From Empedobacter falsenii (GTDB taxonomy: Bacteria > Bacteroidota > Bacteroidia > Flavobacteriales > Weeksellaceae), in the NCBI RefSeq assembly GCF_019308355.1, contig NZ_JAAGKM010000011.1:1-64000 (forward strand): a stretch of 64,000 nucleotides of DNA. The letters run 5' to 3'. The notes beneath the pieces are model-generated. The model saw nothing but the letters and a program-made list of their open reading frames with translations, made no database searches and had not been told where the DNA came from. A program made the translations under genes and the position numbers. Of the stretch, positions 46,477 to 57,053 are shown piece by piece. Each line of letters starts with the position of its first letter. The stretch's first letter is position 1.

Positions 46477-48888
46477 ATGAAGAACTATATATTCCTGCTA
46501 AATTTCTGTATTTCAATTGCCACATTTGCTCAAATTAAAGTGAGAGTATTCGATGCTCAAGACGAATTTCGTTTAACTGGTGCTAATGTTTACAGCGATA
46601 CCAAACAATTTCTTGGTCAAACAGACGAATTAGGAGAATTGGATATCAATGATTCTGTTCATTTTATTGATATAATCAAAAACGGATATTTCTCAGAAAG
46701 TATTCAGACTGATGGTAAAAAGTTGGTGGAAATTATGATGAAACCTTCTTTCATTAGTTTGGATGAGGTTAGTTTTACGACAAATGATTCTGTTGGTCGT
46801 AATTTGATTATCAAAGCAATTCGCAATCAATCCAAAAATACAATCAGAAACGGAGGAAATATTTTCCTAAAATCATACACTAAATTTTGGAGTACAGTAA
46901 ATAACGATTCGATTCCGTTTATCATTCAACCTCAAAATCACAAAGATTCTGTCAATAATCAATGGAAAAAATTGTTAGACAACAGTCATTTATTTTTGGG
47001 AGAACGTGCAATGGATCATAAAGTTTCGAAGCGTTTTGGACTAAAAAATATCGTGCAATCTTCTCGTATTTCTGGAATGCGTTCGCCTTTGTACGAATAT
47101 TTGGCGATGCAACCAATTGCGTTCAATTTTGATCAAGATAAAATCAATTTTTTCTTCAAAGGAATTATTAATCCAGTAAGTCGAGAAGGTCTTTCGCATT
47201 ACCGTTATGGTTTCAAAGAGGATATTTTTATTGATGGGCGAAAAACGGCTGTTATTAGCTTTTTCCCTTCAATCAAAACGGATAAAAGACAAATTAAAGG
47301 AACACTTTGGATTGATGATAGAACGTATGCTTTAATCAAAATTGAAGCAGAAAATACGATTTCAAATTATGTTGCAGAATTAGAAGCAGATTGGAAATTG
47401 AATAATGGTTCTTGGATTCCAAATCAACAAAAATATCGCATGGAAGCTGGTAATTTTAAGATTACAGAGAAATTATCCGATGATGATTTTATTGATAAAA
47501 AAGAAAAAATTTGGATTAATCTTGAAACAACTTTCAAGGATATTCAAAATCCAGCACATTTCAAACGCAACGAATTTTTAGGTTACGAAGACGAAATTTC
47601 TTTTCAAAATATGAACGAAAAGAAATGGGACAATGTGATGGAAGATTACCGCGATTCATCATTATCGAACAAAGAACGAAATACTTATACGACAATTGAT
47701 AGTATTGGCGATAAATATAAGTTAGAACGTCAAATGAAATTGATGAGAATCATCAATTCTGGTGGGAAATTATCATTAGGAAAAGTTGATTTAGATTTAA
47801 CAAAAATCTTAGCGTTTAATGATTACGAGGGTTTTAGACTTGGTGCCGCGTTTAATACAAACGAAAATTGGAGCGATAAATATTCGTTGAATGCGTATTC
47901 AGCTTATGGTTTCAAAGATGAAACATTCAAGTTTGGATTTGGTGGAGATTATTATGTAAATAAGCCTTATTCGGGTCGAATTTTTGCAAAATACTCGCAA
48001 GATGTTTCGGCTTCTGGGAAAACGCCAATTTTATTACAATCGAATTATACACGTCTAATTTCTGGAGCTTTTAGTAATATTTATAATCACGAATATTTTT
48101 CGTATAAACATTATTCTTTTGGATATGAGCAAGATATTTTTAAGAATGTAACCTTCAATATTTCGGCAAATTATGAAAAACAACAAGCAGAATTTGATTA
48201 TTCTTTCCTGAATAATATAGGTTGGTACGATTTGTATAATACGCAATTAGCGATCCGTTTTGCGCCAAAAGACAAGTTTATCCGCACGCCTTACGGAAAA
48301 GTGACGGTGAATAGCGGGAAATCTGTTTTCTATGCAATGTTGACGAAATATTGGGATATTTTCAATTCTGATTATGATCCACTTCGTTTCAATATTTCTT
48401 ATTTTGATGTGTTCGATACGCGAGTTGGTAAAACAAATTTCAATGTAAATGCGGGTTGGGTTGAAGGAAAAATGCCGTTGATGAACTTGTTCGAAGGACA
48501 AGGAAACGCAAAACGCAATGATTTTGCAAACTTTGGAGTAGGAGGTTTAACAAATTTCGAAACAATGCGTCCTGGAGAATTTTATTCGGATCGATTTGTA
48601 TCCTTTCAATTGAAACATATTTTTGCTGGCGTTAAAGTCGGAAACAAAATTATTTTCCCACAATTCGTTTACCGTGGAGTTTTAGGTGATATGAAAGATA
48701 AAACAGATCATCAAAATTTAGATTTCAAAACATTGAATCATTATTACCACGAAACAGGAGTTGAAGTAAATAATTTAATTTTCAAAACATTTGGATTGGG
48801 AGCATTTTACCGTTTAGGTGCTTATTCAGAAGAAAAATTCCAAGATAATTTCTATTTAAAATTAACTGTAAATTTGAATTTTTTGTAG
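46477..48888 (+). CDS. DUF5686 outer-membrane protein with carboxypeptidase-like regulatory domain
   Basis: An 803-residue exported protein with a signal peptide (ends ATFAQ), a CarboxypepD_reg-like beta domain (about 20-95; KVRVFDAQDEFRLTGANVY) and a long DUF5686 region ending in a predicted beta-barrel with a C-terminal aromatic residue (LTVNLNFL), typical of outer-membrane insertion. The ATG at 46477 is preferred over an upstream TTG. Common in Bacteroidetes, function unknown; possibly transport or adhesion. Confidence 0.88.
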   Translation: MKNYIFLLNFCISIATFAQIKVRVFDAQDEFRLTGANVYSDTKQFLGQTDELGELDINDSVHFIDIIKNGYFSESIQTDGKKLVEIMMKPSFISLDEVSFTTNDSVGRNLIIKAIRNQSKNTIRNGGNIFLKSYTKFWSTVNNDSIPFIIQPQNHKDSVNNQWKKLLDNSHLFLGERAMDHKVSKRFGLKNIVQSSRISGMRSPLYEYLAMQPIAFNFDQDKINFFFKGIINPVSREGLSHYRYGFKEDIFIDGRKTAVISFFPSIKTDKRQIKGTLWIDDRTYALIKIEAENTISNYVAELEADWKLNNGSWIPNQQKYRMEAGNFKITEKLSDDDFIDKKEKIWINLETTFKDIQNPAHFKRNEFLGYEDEISFQNMNEKKWDNVMEDYRDSSLSNKERNTYTTIDSIGDKYKLERQMKLMRIINSGGKLSLGKVDLDLTKILAFNDYEGFRLGAAFNTNENWSDKYSLNAYSAYGFKDETFKFGFGGDYYVNKPYSGRIFAKYSQDVSASGKTPILLQSNYTRLISGAFSNIYNHEYFSYKHYSFGYEQDIFKNVTFNISANYEKQQAEFDYSFLNNIGWYDLYNTQLAIRFAPKDKFIRTPYGKVTVNSGKSVFYAMLTKYWDIFNSDYDPLRFNISYFDVFDTRVGKTNFNVNAGWVEGKMPLMNLFEGQGNAKRNDFANFGVGGLTNFETMRPGEFYSDRFVSFQLKHIFAGVKVGNKIIFPQFVYRGVLGDMKDKTDHQNLDFKTLNHYYHETGVEVNNLIFKTFGLGAFYRLGAYSEEKFQDNFYLKLTVNLNFL

Positions 48889-48946
48889 GTATTTAGATTT
48901 TGTCATTCTGGACTCGTTTCAGAATCGTATATATTGATTTAAATTT

Positions 48947-49390
48947 ATGAATAAAGAGTTTGAACTTAAAAAATATAGAGATTTAGTACTTGCGACTTTA
49001 GATTATTATATTGTTCATCTTGCGTTTAATAATGAAATGAAAGATGAATTTATTCGTTTAAAAATTCAAACAGAGGAGTATTATTCAAAAAGAAAATTAA
49101 CTATTTTAAAAAACTGGTTTAAAGATTTAACGTCTGATTTTATAGAAGATAGAGATTTTGGTTTTAATAAATATTTAAAGCAAACAACACATTATGAAAT
49201 TGATATTTTTGAATCATATTTCAAAAGAATTAAAAAATTAGTTGAAAAAGGTTTTATCAAAACAGAGAGTCAATTCCATGAATTAAAAAATTATGTAGAT
49301 TATTTAGTTCAAGATAATAATTCTGATAAAGATCTTATTCAAAGAATAAATGAAATTCTTTTGCGTTTTGAATCTAGAAAAATAGAATAA
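48947..49390 (+). CDS. Hypothetical protein
   Basis: A 147-residue, Lys/Glu/Phe-rich, helical protein with no signal peptide or motif that I recognise. It has its own terminator. Function unknown. Confidence 0.65.
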   Translation: MNKEFELKKYRDLVLATLDYYIVHLAFNNEMKDEFIRLKIQTEEYYSKRKLTILKNWFKDLTSDFIEDRDFGFNKYLKQTTHYEIDIFESYFKRIKKLVEKGFIKTESQFHELKNYVDYLVQDNNSDKDLIQRINEILLRFESRKIE

Positions 49391-49417
49391 TTTTACTTCA
49401 AAAAATAAACTAAAATC

Positions 49418-49458
49418 AAAAATCCTTTACATTTTCATTGAAATTGTAAAGGATTTTT
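49418..49458 (+). terminator. Intrinsic terminator
   Basis: AAAAATCCTTTAC pairs with GTAAAGGATTTTT over 13 bp; ends the hypothetical gene upstream of asnS. Confidence 0.85.
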
Positions 49459-49548
49459 AGGTTGGTTGAAAAATATTCGCAAAAATTATGCCTATAATTT
49501 TTATAACTTTAAATAATAACTAAATTTGTAAGGATAAATTAAAAAATT

Positions 49549-50997
49549 ATGCAATCGTACGGAATTAAAGCCTTATTAGAAAAAGGCAAGGATTTGTTGC
49601 TACAGGAAGTAGTTGTAAATGGATGGGTAAGATCGTTCAGAAGTAATCGTTTCATCGCGTTGAATGACGGTTCTACAATTAATAATATTCAAGTAGTAGT
49701 AGATTTCGAAAATTTTGACGAATCAATTATAAAACAAATTTCTACAGCAGCTTCTTTACAAGTAAAAGGAGAAGTGGTAGAAAGTGAAGGAGCTGGTCAA
49801 GAGATTGAAATTGTTGCGAAAGAAATCAAAATTTTAGGAACTGCGCCATCTGATGATTTAAAAGGAACAATTTTACAACCAAAACAACACAGTTTAGAGA
49901 TTTTGCGTGAGCAAGCACATTTACGTTTCAGAACAAATGTTTTTGCTGCAACTATGCGTGTTCGTAACGCGTTAATGTTCGGGATTCACAAGTATTTCAA
50001 CGAAAATGGATTCGTTTACATCAACACGCCAATTATTACAGGATCTGATGCTGAAGGAGCAGGAGAGATGTTTCATATCACAAACTTGGATATGGAAAAC
50101 TTACCTAAAAATGAAGAAGGTAAAGTAGATTATACACAAGATTTCTTTGGTAAATCGACTAACTTAACGGTTTCTGGACAGTTAGAAGGAGAAACTGCAG
50201 CAATGGGATTAGGAAAAATTTATACATTTGGACCTACTTTCCGCGCAGAAAACTCGAATACTTCTCGTCACTTAGCTGAATTCTGGATGATTGAGCCAGA
50301 AGTTGCGTTTTTCCGTTTAGATCAAAATATGGATTTGGCTGAAGATTTCATGAAATCTGTTATCACTTATGCAATGGAAACTTGTAAAGATGATTTGAAA
50401 TTCTTAGCTGAACGTTTTGACAAAGAACAAAAACAAAAACCAGAAGCTGAACGTTCTGAATTAGGATTAATAGAGCGTTTAGAATATGTTTTAAATAACA
50501 AATTCATTCGTTTAACTTATACAGAAGCAATTGATATTTTAAAAGAATCTAAACCAAATAAAAAAGGTAAATTCAAATATCCAATTGAAGGTTGGGGAGC
50601 AGATTTACAATCTGAACATGAACGTTATTTAGTTGAAAAACACTTCAAAACACCAGTTATTTTATTTGATTATCCAGCAGAAATCAAAGCATTCTACATG
50701 CGTATGAATGACGATGGAAAAACAGTTCGCGCAATGGACGTTTTATTCCCTGGAATCGGAGAAATTATCGGAGGCTCTGAGCGTGAAGAACGTTTAGAAG
50801 TTTTAGACGAAAAAATGGAAAAATTCGGAATCGATAAAGAAGAATTATGGTGGTACCGCGACACAAGACGTTTCGGTTCTGTGCCACATTCTGGTTTCGG
50901 TTTAGGTTTAGAGCGTTTGGTATTATTCGTTACTGGAATGGGTAACATTCGTGACGTGATTCCTTTCCCTAGAACACCGAATAACGCTGAATTTTAA
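49549..50997 (+). CDS. asnS: Asparaginyl-tRNA synthetase
   Basis: A 482-residue class II synthetase. It has an N-terminal OB-fold anticodon-binding domain (about 15-100), motif 2 [20 protein letters not shown], and motif 3 [10 protein letters not shown] near the C-terminus. [11 protein letters not shown] is the Asn-specific flipping-loop region that separates it from AspRS. Starts about 90 bases after the upstream terminator. Confidence 0.97.
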   Translation: MQSYGIKALLEKGKDLLLQEVVVNGWVRSFRSNRFIALNDGSTINNIQVVVDFENFDESIIKQISTAASLQVKGEVVESEGAGQEIEIVAKEIKILGTAPSDDLKGTILQPKQHSLEILREQAHLRFRTNVFAATMRVRNALMFGIHKYFNENGFVYINTPIITGSDAEGAGEMFHITNLDMENLPKNEEGKVDYTQDFFGKSTNLTVSGQLEGETAAMGLGKIYTFGPTFRAENSNTSRHLAEFWMIEPEVAFFRLDQNMDLAEDFMKSVITYAMETCKDDLKFLAERFDKEQKQKPEAERSELGLIERLEYVLNNKFIRLTYTEAIDILKESKPNKKGKFKYPIEGWGADLQSEHERYLVEKHFKTPVILFDYPAEIKAFYMRMNDDGKTVRAMDVLFPGIGEIIGGSEREERLEVLDEKMEKFGIDKEELWWYRDTRRFGSVPHSGFGLGLERLVLFVTGMGNIRDVIPFPRTPNNAEF

Positions 50998-51078
50998 TCA
51001 AAATATTTTTACGGATTTATGCTTAAAAATTGTAACTTTAAGCTAAATCCGTTTTTTATATAAGCCAAACCCAAAAAT

Positions 51079-52551
51079 ATGTTAAAGCAGGAATTAAATT
51101 TAAAATTACAACAAAAACTATCGCCACAACAAATCCAATTAATGAAGTTGGTTCAGCTTCCTACGGTTGCTTTTGAACAACGCGTAAAGGAAGAGTTGGA
51201 AGAAAACCCTGCTTTGGATGATCAATCTTCTGAATATGATGAAGATTACGGAGGAGAGCAGGATGAATGGGACAATCAGAGTGATGATTTTGGAGACGAA
51301 AAAGTTATTGATACAAGTGATATCAATATTGATGATTATTTGAGTGATGATGATATCCCAAATTATAAAACGTATACGAATAATTATAGTGATGATGATG
51401 AAGATAAATCTGTTCCTTACGCGCAAGGAGAGAGCTTTATCGAGTTTTTGACATCACAATTATATACGAATCGATTAACTTCGGAACAATTTCAAATTGC
51501 TGAATTTATTTTAGGAAATATTGACGATGATGGTTATATGCGTCGTGATATAAAATCGTTGGTTGACGATTTAGCATTCTCGCAAAATATTTACACTTCG
51601 CCAGAAGAGGTTGAAAATTTGTTGATTAATTATATTCAACGAATGGACCCAGTTGGAGTAGGTGCCCGTGATTTACAAGAATGTTTATTGATTCAATTAG
51701 AAAATAAAAATCAAACAGAAGCAGTAGAGTTAGCCAAAAAATTAATTTCAGAATCGTTTGATGCATTTACGAAAAAGCATTATTCTAAATTGATGGCAAA
51801 ATATGATGTGGATGATGATGAGTTGCGTGATGCAATTTCGGAGATTGAACGTTTGAATCCAAAACCAGGAAAATCATTTTCTAGCAGTAGTAAAATTGTA
51901 GAGCAAATAACGCCAGATTTTACAATTCATATCAACGATGGCGATTTAGAATTGTCGTTAAATGGACGTAATGTACCAGAATTGAAAATTTCGAGTGCGT
52001 TTGCAGAAATGTTAGATACATACAAAAAAACCGAAAATAAATCGAATCAACAGAAAGAAGCTGTAATGTTTGTCAAACAAAAGCTAGATTCTGCGAAATG
52101 GTTTATTGACGCGGTTCAGCAACGTCGTAATACGCTTTTGTACACGATGGAAGCGATTATGAAATTTCAAAAAGAATATTTCTTAACAGGAGATGAAACG
52201 AAAATCAAACCGATGATTTTGAAAGATATTTCAGACAGAATTGGAATGGATATTTCGACAGTTTCTCGTGTTGCGAATTCAAAATATGTGACAACGCCTT
52301 ATGGAACATTTTTGATAAAAGATTTGTTCTCAGAATCGTTAACAAATGAGGAAGGTGAGGAAGTTTCGACACGTGAAATCAAACGAATTTTGCAAGATGT
52401 AATTGCAGATGAAGACAAACGTAAACCTTTGACAGACGAAAAATTAACTGAAATTTTAAAAGAAAAAGGTTATCCAATTGCTCGTCGTACAATTGCAAAA
52501 TACCGTGAACAATTAAATATTCCGGTTGCAAGATTGAGAAAAGAAATCTAA
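51079..52551 (+). CDS. rpoN: RNA polymerase sigma-54 factor
   Basis: A 490-residue sigma-54. Region I is Gln/Leu-rich (LKLQQKLSPQQIQLMKLVQL), an acidic segment (about 45-115) forms region II, and the core-binding region and a HTH follow. The RpoN box ARRTIAKYREQLNIP is at the C-terminus. Its enhancer-binding partners are not in this window. Ends at a bidirectional terminator. Confidence 0.97.
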   Translation: MLKQELNLKLQQKLSPQQIQLMKLVQLPTVAFEQRVKEELEENPALDDQSSEYDEDYGGEQDEWDNQSDDFGDEKVIDTSDINIDDYLSDDDIPNYKTYTNNYSDDDEDKSVPYAQGESFIEFLTSQLYTNRLTSEQFQIAEFILGNIDDDGYMRRDIKSLVDDLAFSQNIYTSPEEVENLLINYIQRMDPVGVGARDLQECLLIQLENKNQTEAVELAKKLISESFDAFTKKHYSKLMAKYDVDDDELRDAISEIERLNPKPGKSFSSSSKIVEQITPDFTIHINDGDLELSLNGRNVPELKISSAFAEMLDTYKKTENKSNQQKEAVMFVKQKLDSAKWFIDAVQQRRNTLLYTMEAIMKFQKEYFLTGDETKIKPMILKDISDRIGMDISTVSRVANSKYVTTPYGTFLIKDLFSESLTNEEGEEVSTREIKRILQDVIADEDKRKPLTDEKLTEILKEKGYPIARRTIAKYREQLNIPVARLRKEI

Positions 52552-52574
52552 AATTTTTAGAAATATAATCAAAC

Positions 52575-52607
52575 AAAAAAAGAGCTTTTTATAAAGCTCT
52601 TTTTTTA
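52575..52607. terminator. Bidirectional intrinsic terminator
   Basis: AGAGCTTT, loop TTAT, AAAGCTCT with A and T tracts outside. The stop codon of the minus-strand DUF4303 gene lies in its loop. Confidence 0.85.
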
Positions 52608-53143
52608 TTTTTACCCCAAGTTGTCATCCATTCAAAATAATCTTCTTTGTATGAATTATCATTCAATTGAGTAATAATTTTTTGTTGTTTTTCTTTGTTC
52701 AAATCATCATCAATTACAGAAAAGTTTAAGAAAATATCTTTACCGATTAATTTAGAAAAGAAATTTTCATTCTTTAATTCTTCCAACACTTCGATGCATT
52801 TTTCGTTAATTTTATTCTGAAATTGATAAAACCAATCTTCGTCATCGTCGTGTTCATCAACTATTTGTTTGCACATTTGATTGATTTCTTGAAAAGAATT
52901 TTCAGCTCCTAAATAATCATATTTCCATTCAGAAGGCTCGTATTTGTAGTAACAAAAATCGTCTTCATCCGATACTTTTTCCAAATGTTCGATAGAATTT
53001 GCCGAAGGATGAATAGCTATTTTCGTGTCGTTATTGCACAAGGCAAAAGCGTAAAGGTCTTGGGAAGGATTTTCGTTATAAATTTTCAAAAAGGCTTGTT
53101 TGGTTGATTGCACTAATTTGTTTTTTAATACATTAAAATCCAT
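52589..53143 (-). CDS. DUF4303 protein
   Basis: A 184-residue acidic protein. YAFALCNNDTKIAIHPSANS and EPSEWKYDYLGAE match the DUF4303 pattern. Members occur near polymorphic toxins and in unrelated contexts, but no toxin gene is adjacent here, so no function is claimed. Monocistronic, convergent with rpoN. Confidence 0.78.
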   Translation of the reverse strand: MDFNVLKNKLVQSTKQAFLKIYNENPSQDLYAFALCNNDTKIAIHPSANSIEHLEKVSDEDDFCYYKYEPSEWKYDYLGAENSFQEINQMCKQIVDEHDDDEDWFYQFQNKINEKCIEVLEELKNENFFSKLIGKDIFLNFSVIDDDLNKEKQQKIITQLNDNSYKEDYFEWMTTWGKNKKRAL

Positions 53144-53307
53144 TCATTTATATTTTTTTAATCAGTTATAATTATTTTTTGAAATGTAGTAAAATTCTTT
53201 AAATATTAAATCATTGTTAATTTATTTTTTTAAGACAAATTCTGTTATTCTTCATTTTCCATGTAACTTTTCTGTAATTCGTACGTCATATAGTAAACAA
53301 ACCTAAT

Positions 53308-55692
53308 ATGTCTAAATTATATATTCCAATTCTATTATTTGCGTCGACCTCTATTTTTGCGCAACAACAATATAAAGGAAGTTTACAATATACGAATCAA
53401 ACACCTGTTAGTCTAGCAGATGTGATTATTCTGAAAGATGATCAAATTATCGATGAAATTTCAACTGATGATAAAGGAAGTTTTACAGTTGATTTAGCCG
53501 AAGGAAGTTATATGTTTCGAATAGAAGAAGCTGGTGTTTTGCTTCATACTCAAACGATTTTATGTGGAAAAAATCAGGATTTAGGCGTTATTATTCTTCC
53601 TAAAACTGAAAATATTACATTAAATGAAACAGTTGTAAAGAGTCAGAAAAAATTAATAGAAAAGAAAGTTGATCGACTTGTTTTTAATGCTGATTTAGCG
53701 GAAGGAGCAAAAGGTGGAGATGCATTAGATTTGCTAAAATTGGCGCCTCGTGTAAAGGTTGATAATGATGTAGTTTCGATAATTGGTAAAAGTAATTTGC
53801 GTGTGATGGTGGACGATCGTTTATTGGAAATGTCTGGTGATCAATTGACAAATTATTTAAAAACGCTTCGTGCAGATGATATTGAGAAAATTGAAGTAAT
53901 TACAAATCCACCCGCAAAATATCAAGCAATAGGAAATAGTGGAATTCTCAATATTGTACTGAAATCAGGCAAAAAAGACTCGTGGAATGGGAGTTTGTCA
54001 TCTTCATTGCAACATTATAACAAACCATATTGGAACAATAGTGCATCGTTTAATTACCGAAAAAATAAATGGACTTTAGTTTCGAATATTTTTGGTGGTT
54101 TTGGTGAATATGATGGAATTGGACAATCTGATATTTATTTTAGAAAGACTAATGAAGTTTGGACTGAAAGAGAAAAAAATAGTGGAAAAAATAGAAATAT
54201 TGGCGGAAAATTAGGATTGGATTATAAAGTTTCAGATAAATTGACGACTGGTTTTACGGTTGATTTATATGCTGGAAATCGAAAAGGAACTGGTGGCACG
54301 AAAACAACGATAAATAGTTTGGATAAAAATGAATTGTTGAGTTATATTCTGAATGATCGAAATGGAAGCAAAGGAAACACGAAATACAATACGCTGAATT
54401 ATCATGTGATTTATAAAATGGATACGATCGGAAAAAAACTGACATTTGATTTTGATTGGGTAAATTTTAATAATAACAATACAAGTGTAACTTCAAACCG
54501 ATTTTTTAATTCAGAAGATGTTGAAAATAAAACAGAATATCAAGGAAATAAAAGTTTGTCCGACCAAAAAGCAAATAATTATAGTTTGAATATTGATATG
54601 GAACATCCCGTTAATACTTGGAAACTAAATTATGGTGGACGTTATAGTTGGACGAAAAATAATAGCGATAATTTATTTTACAACACATCTTCTGGGTCGC
54701 CTGTTTATGATGAAAAGTTGAGTAATGGTTTTTATTATGACGAAAATATTTTGGCTTTTTATGCGAGTATTGAAAAAGATATTTCAGAAAAATGGTCTGC
54801 AAAAGTTGGTTTGAGATACGAAAATACAGATGCAAAAGGTTTTTCTCCGCAAGAAAATCAACATGATACCTATAAATATGATGGATTATTTCCAACCGCT
54901 TATTTGATGTATAAACCTGCTGAAAATCATTCGTTAAGTATTAATGTTGGGCGTCGTATTGATCGACCTTTTATGGGACAATTGAATCCGTTTCGTACCA
55001 TTTATTCTCCTTATTCTTTTGCCGAAGGAAATCCGAAATTAAAACCTTCTTATTCGTATAATTATGAGTTGGAATATGCATACAAAGATTTGGCAGTTAC
55101 AACATTATATTACAGAAATTCTACGGATGAAATCAATCAAATTGTGGTTGTAAATCCAACAGAAAATACACAAAATTGGATTCCATATAATTATGCTGAT
55201 TCGGAGAGTTTTGGAATTAGTGAAAATCTAAATTTCAAGCTTGTAAAATGGTGGAAAGTCAATGGAACGATTGATTTGTATTACAAGAAAACAAAAGGAA
55301 TTATTCCTGAATACAATTATGTATTGGATGGATTTAATGGAGAATTTCGTTTGACAAATAATTTGGAACTGAATAAATCAAAAACATTATTATTTAATCA
55401 TACCACAAATTATACAACAAAAACGATTGATGCCATGTCAAGAAGTCGCGCTAATTGGAGTACAGCTTTTGGTTTGAGAGCGTTATTTTTGGATAAAAAA
55501 ATCGAAGTTTCGTTTAATGTAAACAATGTATTTAAAGATAGAGCTTGGCAAGATCAAAGCTTTAGTAACGATACAAAATTTGTTTATACAGGACAATCCG
55601 CTCGCTATTATCGTGTTGGAATTCGATACAATTTCGGAAAATCATTTACGATAGAACAATCAAAAAGTAGTTCGGAAAAAGGAAGATTATAA
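53308..55692 (+). CDS. TonB-dependent-receptor-like outer-membrane beta-barrel protein
   Basis: A 794-residue exported protein: signal peptide (ends SIFAQ), CarboxypepD_reg-like domain (about 20-95), a plug domain (about 115-220; VNDVVSIIGKSNLRV-type region, IEVITNPPAKYQA) and an OMP_b-brl_3 barrel to the end. This is the small-barrel group of TonB-dependent receptors. No SusD partner is adjacent, so it is more likely a receptor of another kind than a glycan importer. Confidence 0.88.
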   Translation: MSKLYIPILLFASTSIFAQQQYKGSLQYTNQTPVSLADVIILKDDQIIDEISTDDKGSFTVDLAEGSYMFRIEEAGVLLHTQTILCGKNQDLGVIILPKTENITLNETVVKSQKKLIEKKVDRLVFNADLAEGAKGGDALDLLKLAPRVKVDNDVVSIIGKSNLRVMVDDRLLEMSGDQLTNYLKTLRADDIEKIEVITNPPAKYQAIGNSGILNIVLKSGKKDSWNGSLSSSLQHYNKPYWNNSASFNYRKNKWTLVSNIFGGFGEYDGIGQSDIYFRKTNEVWTEREKNSGKNRNIGGKLGLDYKVSDKLTTGFTVDLYAGNRKGTGGTKTTINSLDKNELLSYILNDRNGSKGNTKYNTLNYHVIYKMDTIGKKLTFDFDWVNFNNNNTSVTSNRFFNSEDVENKTEYQGNKSLSDQKANNYSLNIDMEHPVNTWKLNYGGRYSWTKNNSDNLFYNTSSGSPVYDEKLSNGFYYDENILAFYASIEKDISEKWSAKVGLRYENTDAKGFSPQENQHDTYKYDGLFPTAYLMYKPAENHSLSINVGRRIDRPFMGQLNPFRTIYSPYSFAEGNPKLKPSYSYNYELEYAYKDLAVTTLYYRNSTDEINQIVVVNPTENTQNWIPYNYADSESFGISENLNFKLVKWWKVNGTIDLYYKKTKGIIPEYNYVLDGFNGEFRLTNNLELNKSKTLLFNHTTNYTTKTIDAMSRSRANWSTAFGLRALFLDKKIEVSFNVNNVFKDRAWQDQSFSNDTKFVYTGQSARYYRVGIRYNFGKSFTIEQSKSSSEKGRL

Positions 55693-55698
55693 TTTTAA

Positions 55699-55740
55699 AA
55701 AACAAACCCCAATATCATCGAATATTGGGGTTTGTTTTTT
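55699..55740 (+). terminator. Intrinsic terminator
   Basis: A long stem (AAAACAAACCCCAATAT with its complement) followed by T run. It isolates the receptor from the R-M system. Confidence 0.9.
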
Positions 55741-55795
55741 TATAATTTTTTCTTTGAAATTCTATTTTTTTTCTTTTATTTTGTAACCAATGTCT

Positions 55796-55812
55796 AATGT
55801 TGTATAATTTGG
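55796..55812 (+). promoter_or_regulatory. Possible operator/promoter box of the methyltransferase gene
   Basis: TTGTATAAT at 55800-55808, just upstream of the ATG at 55815, recurs upstream of the restriction gene (57802-57810). Upstream a TTTG (55753-55756) and TATTTTG (55777-55783) are spaced as -33/-7. Confidence 0.45.
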
Positions 55813-55814
55813 TT

Positions 55815-57053
55815 ATGAGTGAATATTTAACTATTTCAGAAACAGCGAAATTACTTAATAAAAGTACAAAAACACTTCGTCGTTGGGATGAAGAAGGGAA
55901 GTTATCGGCTGTTCGAGAACCTATAAGTTATTATAGAGTTTATAGGAGAAGAGATGTAGAGACGTTGTTTGCTGAATTTTTGCAGACAGATATTGAAGAA
56001 ACTGTTTCAAATTTTGTAAAGCCAACGCAAGATTTTCATGTCTTAGAATTATTTGCTGGAGCTGGAGGTTTGGCAATTGGTATGGAAAAAGCAGGGTTGA
56101 AATGTGTTGCATTAAATGAAATTGATAAACACGCTTGTGAAACTTTAAGAAAAAATAGACCAAATTGGAATGTCTTAGAAGGTGATATTAAGAATTTTAA
56201 TTTTTTTGAATATTATAATAAAGTTGATGTTGTAACAGGAGGATTTCCTTGTCAAGCTTTTAGTTACGCAGGAAAAAGACTTGGTTTAGAAGATGCAAGA
56301 GGAACTTTATTTTATGAATTTGCAAGAGCTGTAAAAGAAGTTAATCCACCTATTTGTATTGGAGAAAATGTAAAAGGTTTATTGAATCATGATAATGGTA
56401 ATACTTTACGTGGAATGATTTCAATTTTAGATGAAATTGGGTATAAAGTAGTTCCAGTAGAGGTTTTGAAAGCAATTAATTATAATGTTCCACAAAAAAG
56501 AGAACGATTAATTTTAGTAGGAATTCGTAAAGATATTCCAATAGATTATCATTATCCAACGCCGTATAAAAAAATATATAATCTTTCTGATGCATTGAAA
56601 AAAGGAGAATTGTTCGATTGTAATGTTCCGAAATCTACTGGAGCTAAATATCCTGAAAGCAAGAAAAATGTATTAGATTTAGTTCCTCCAAAAGGCTATT
56701 GGAGAGATTTACCTCTTGATATTCAGAAAGAATTTATGGGAGCAAGTTTTTATTTAGGTGGAGGAAAAACAGGAATGGCAAGAAGAATAGGCTGGGACGA
56801 ACCTTGTTTAACTTTAACATGCAGCCCTGCTCAAAAACAAACAGAGCGTTGTCATCCAGATGAAACTCGTCCTTTTACAGTAAGAGAATATGCTCGTATT
56901 CAGACTTTTCCTGATGAATGGGAATTTTCAGGGCCTATGGCACAACAATATAAGCAAATTGGTAATGCAGTTCCCGTTAATTTAGGAAAAGAGGTTGGTT
57001 ATTCAATAATTAATTTTTTGAATCAATATTATAGTTTGTCAAAACCTGAATAA
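55815..57053 (+). CDS. DNA (cytosine-5) methyltransferase with N-terminal HTH
   Basis: A 412-residue m5C methyltransferase, modification half of a type II R-M system. An N-terminal MerR/excisionase-like HTH (about 5-52; LTISETAKLLNKSTKTLRRW) precedes the catalytic domain with motif I FAGAGG (80-85), catalytic PCQ (145-147), ENV (184-186), QKRER and GNAVPV. By its restriction partner the site is probably GGNCC. The HTH may regulate transcription, as do N-terminal extensions in some other methyltransferases. An upstream alternative start at 55797 would take in the operator-like box. Overlaps the endonuclease gene tail to tail by 25 bases. Confidence 0.93.
   Translation: MSEYLTISETAKLLNKSTKTLRRWDEEGKLSAVREPISYYRVYRRRDVETLFAEFLQTDIEETVSNFVKPTQDFHVLELFAGAGGLAIGMEKAGLKCVALNEIDKHACETLRKNRPNWNVLEGDIKNFNFFEYYNKVDVVTGGFPCQAFSYAGKRLGLEDARGTLFYEFARAVKEVNPPICIGENVKGLLNHDNGNTLRGMISILDEIGYKVVPVEVLKAINYNVPQKRERLILVGIRKDIPIDYHYPTPYKKIYNLSDALKKGELFDCNVPKSTGAKYPESKKNVLDLVPPKGYWRDLPLDIQKEFMGASFYLGGGKTGMARRIGWDEPCLTLTCSPAQKQTERCHPDETRPFTVREYARIQTFPDEWEFSGPMAQQYKQIGNAVPVNLGKEVGYSIINFLNQYYSLSKPE

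Noticed and set aside
49488-49523. An 11-codon ORF ending in three Asn codons just upstream of asnS, which looks like an asparagine leader peptide.
   Set aside because: No terminator or alternative hairpin lies between it and asnS, AAT AAT AAC is easily made by chance in such AT-rich DNA, and a TAAATTTG -7 box (49521-49528) overlaps its stop, so the ORF may not be transcribed. Worth a conservation check only because of the tyrS case.
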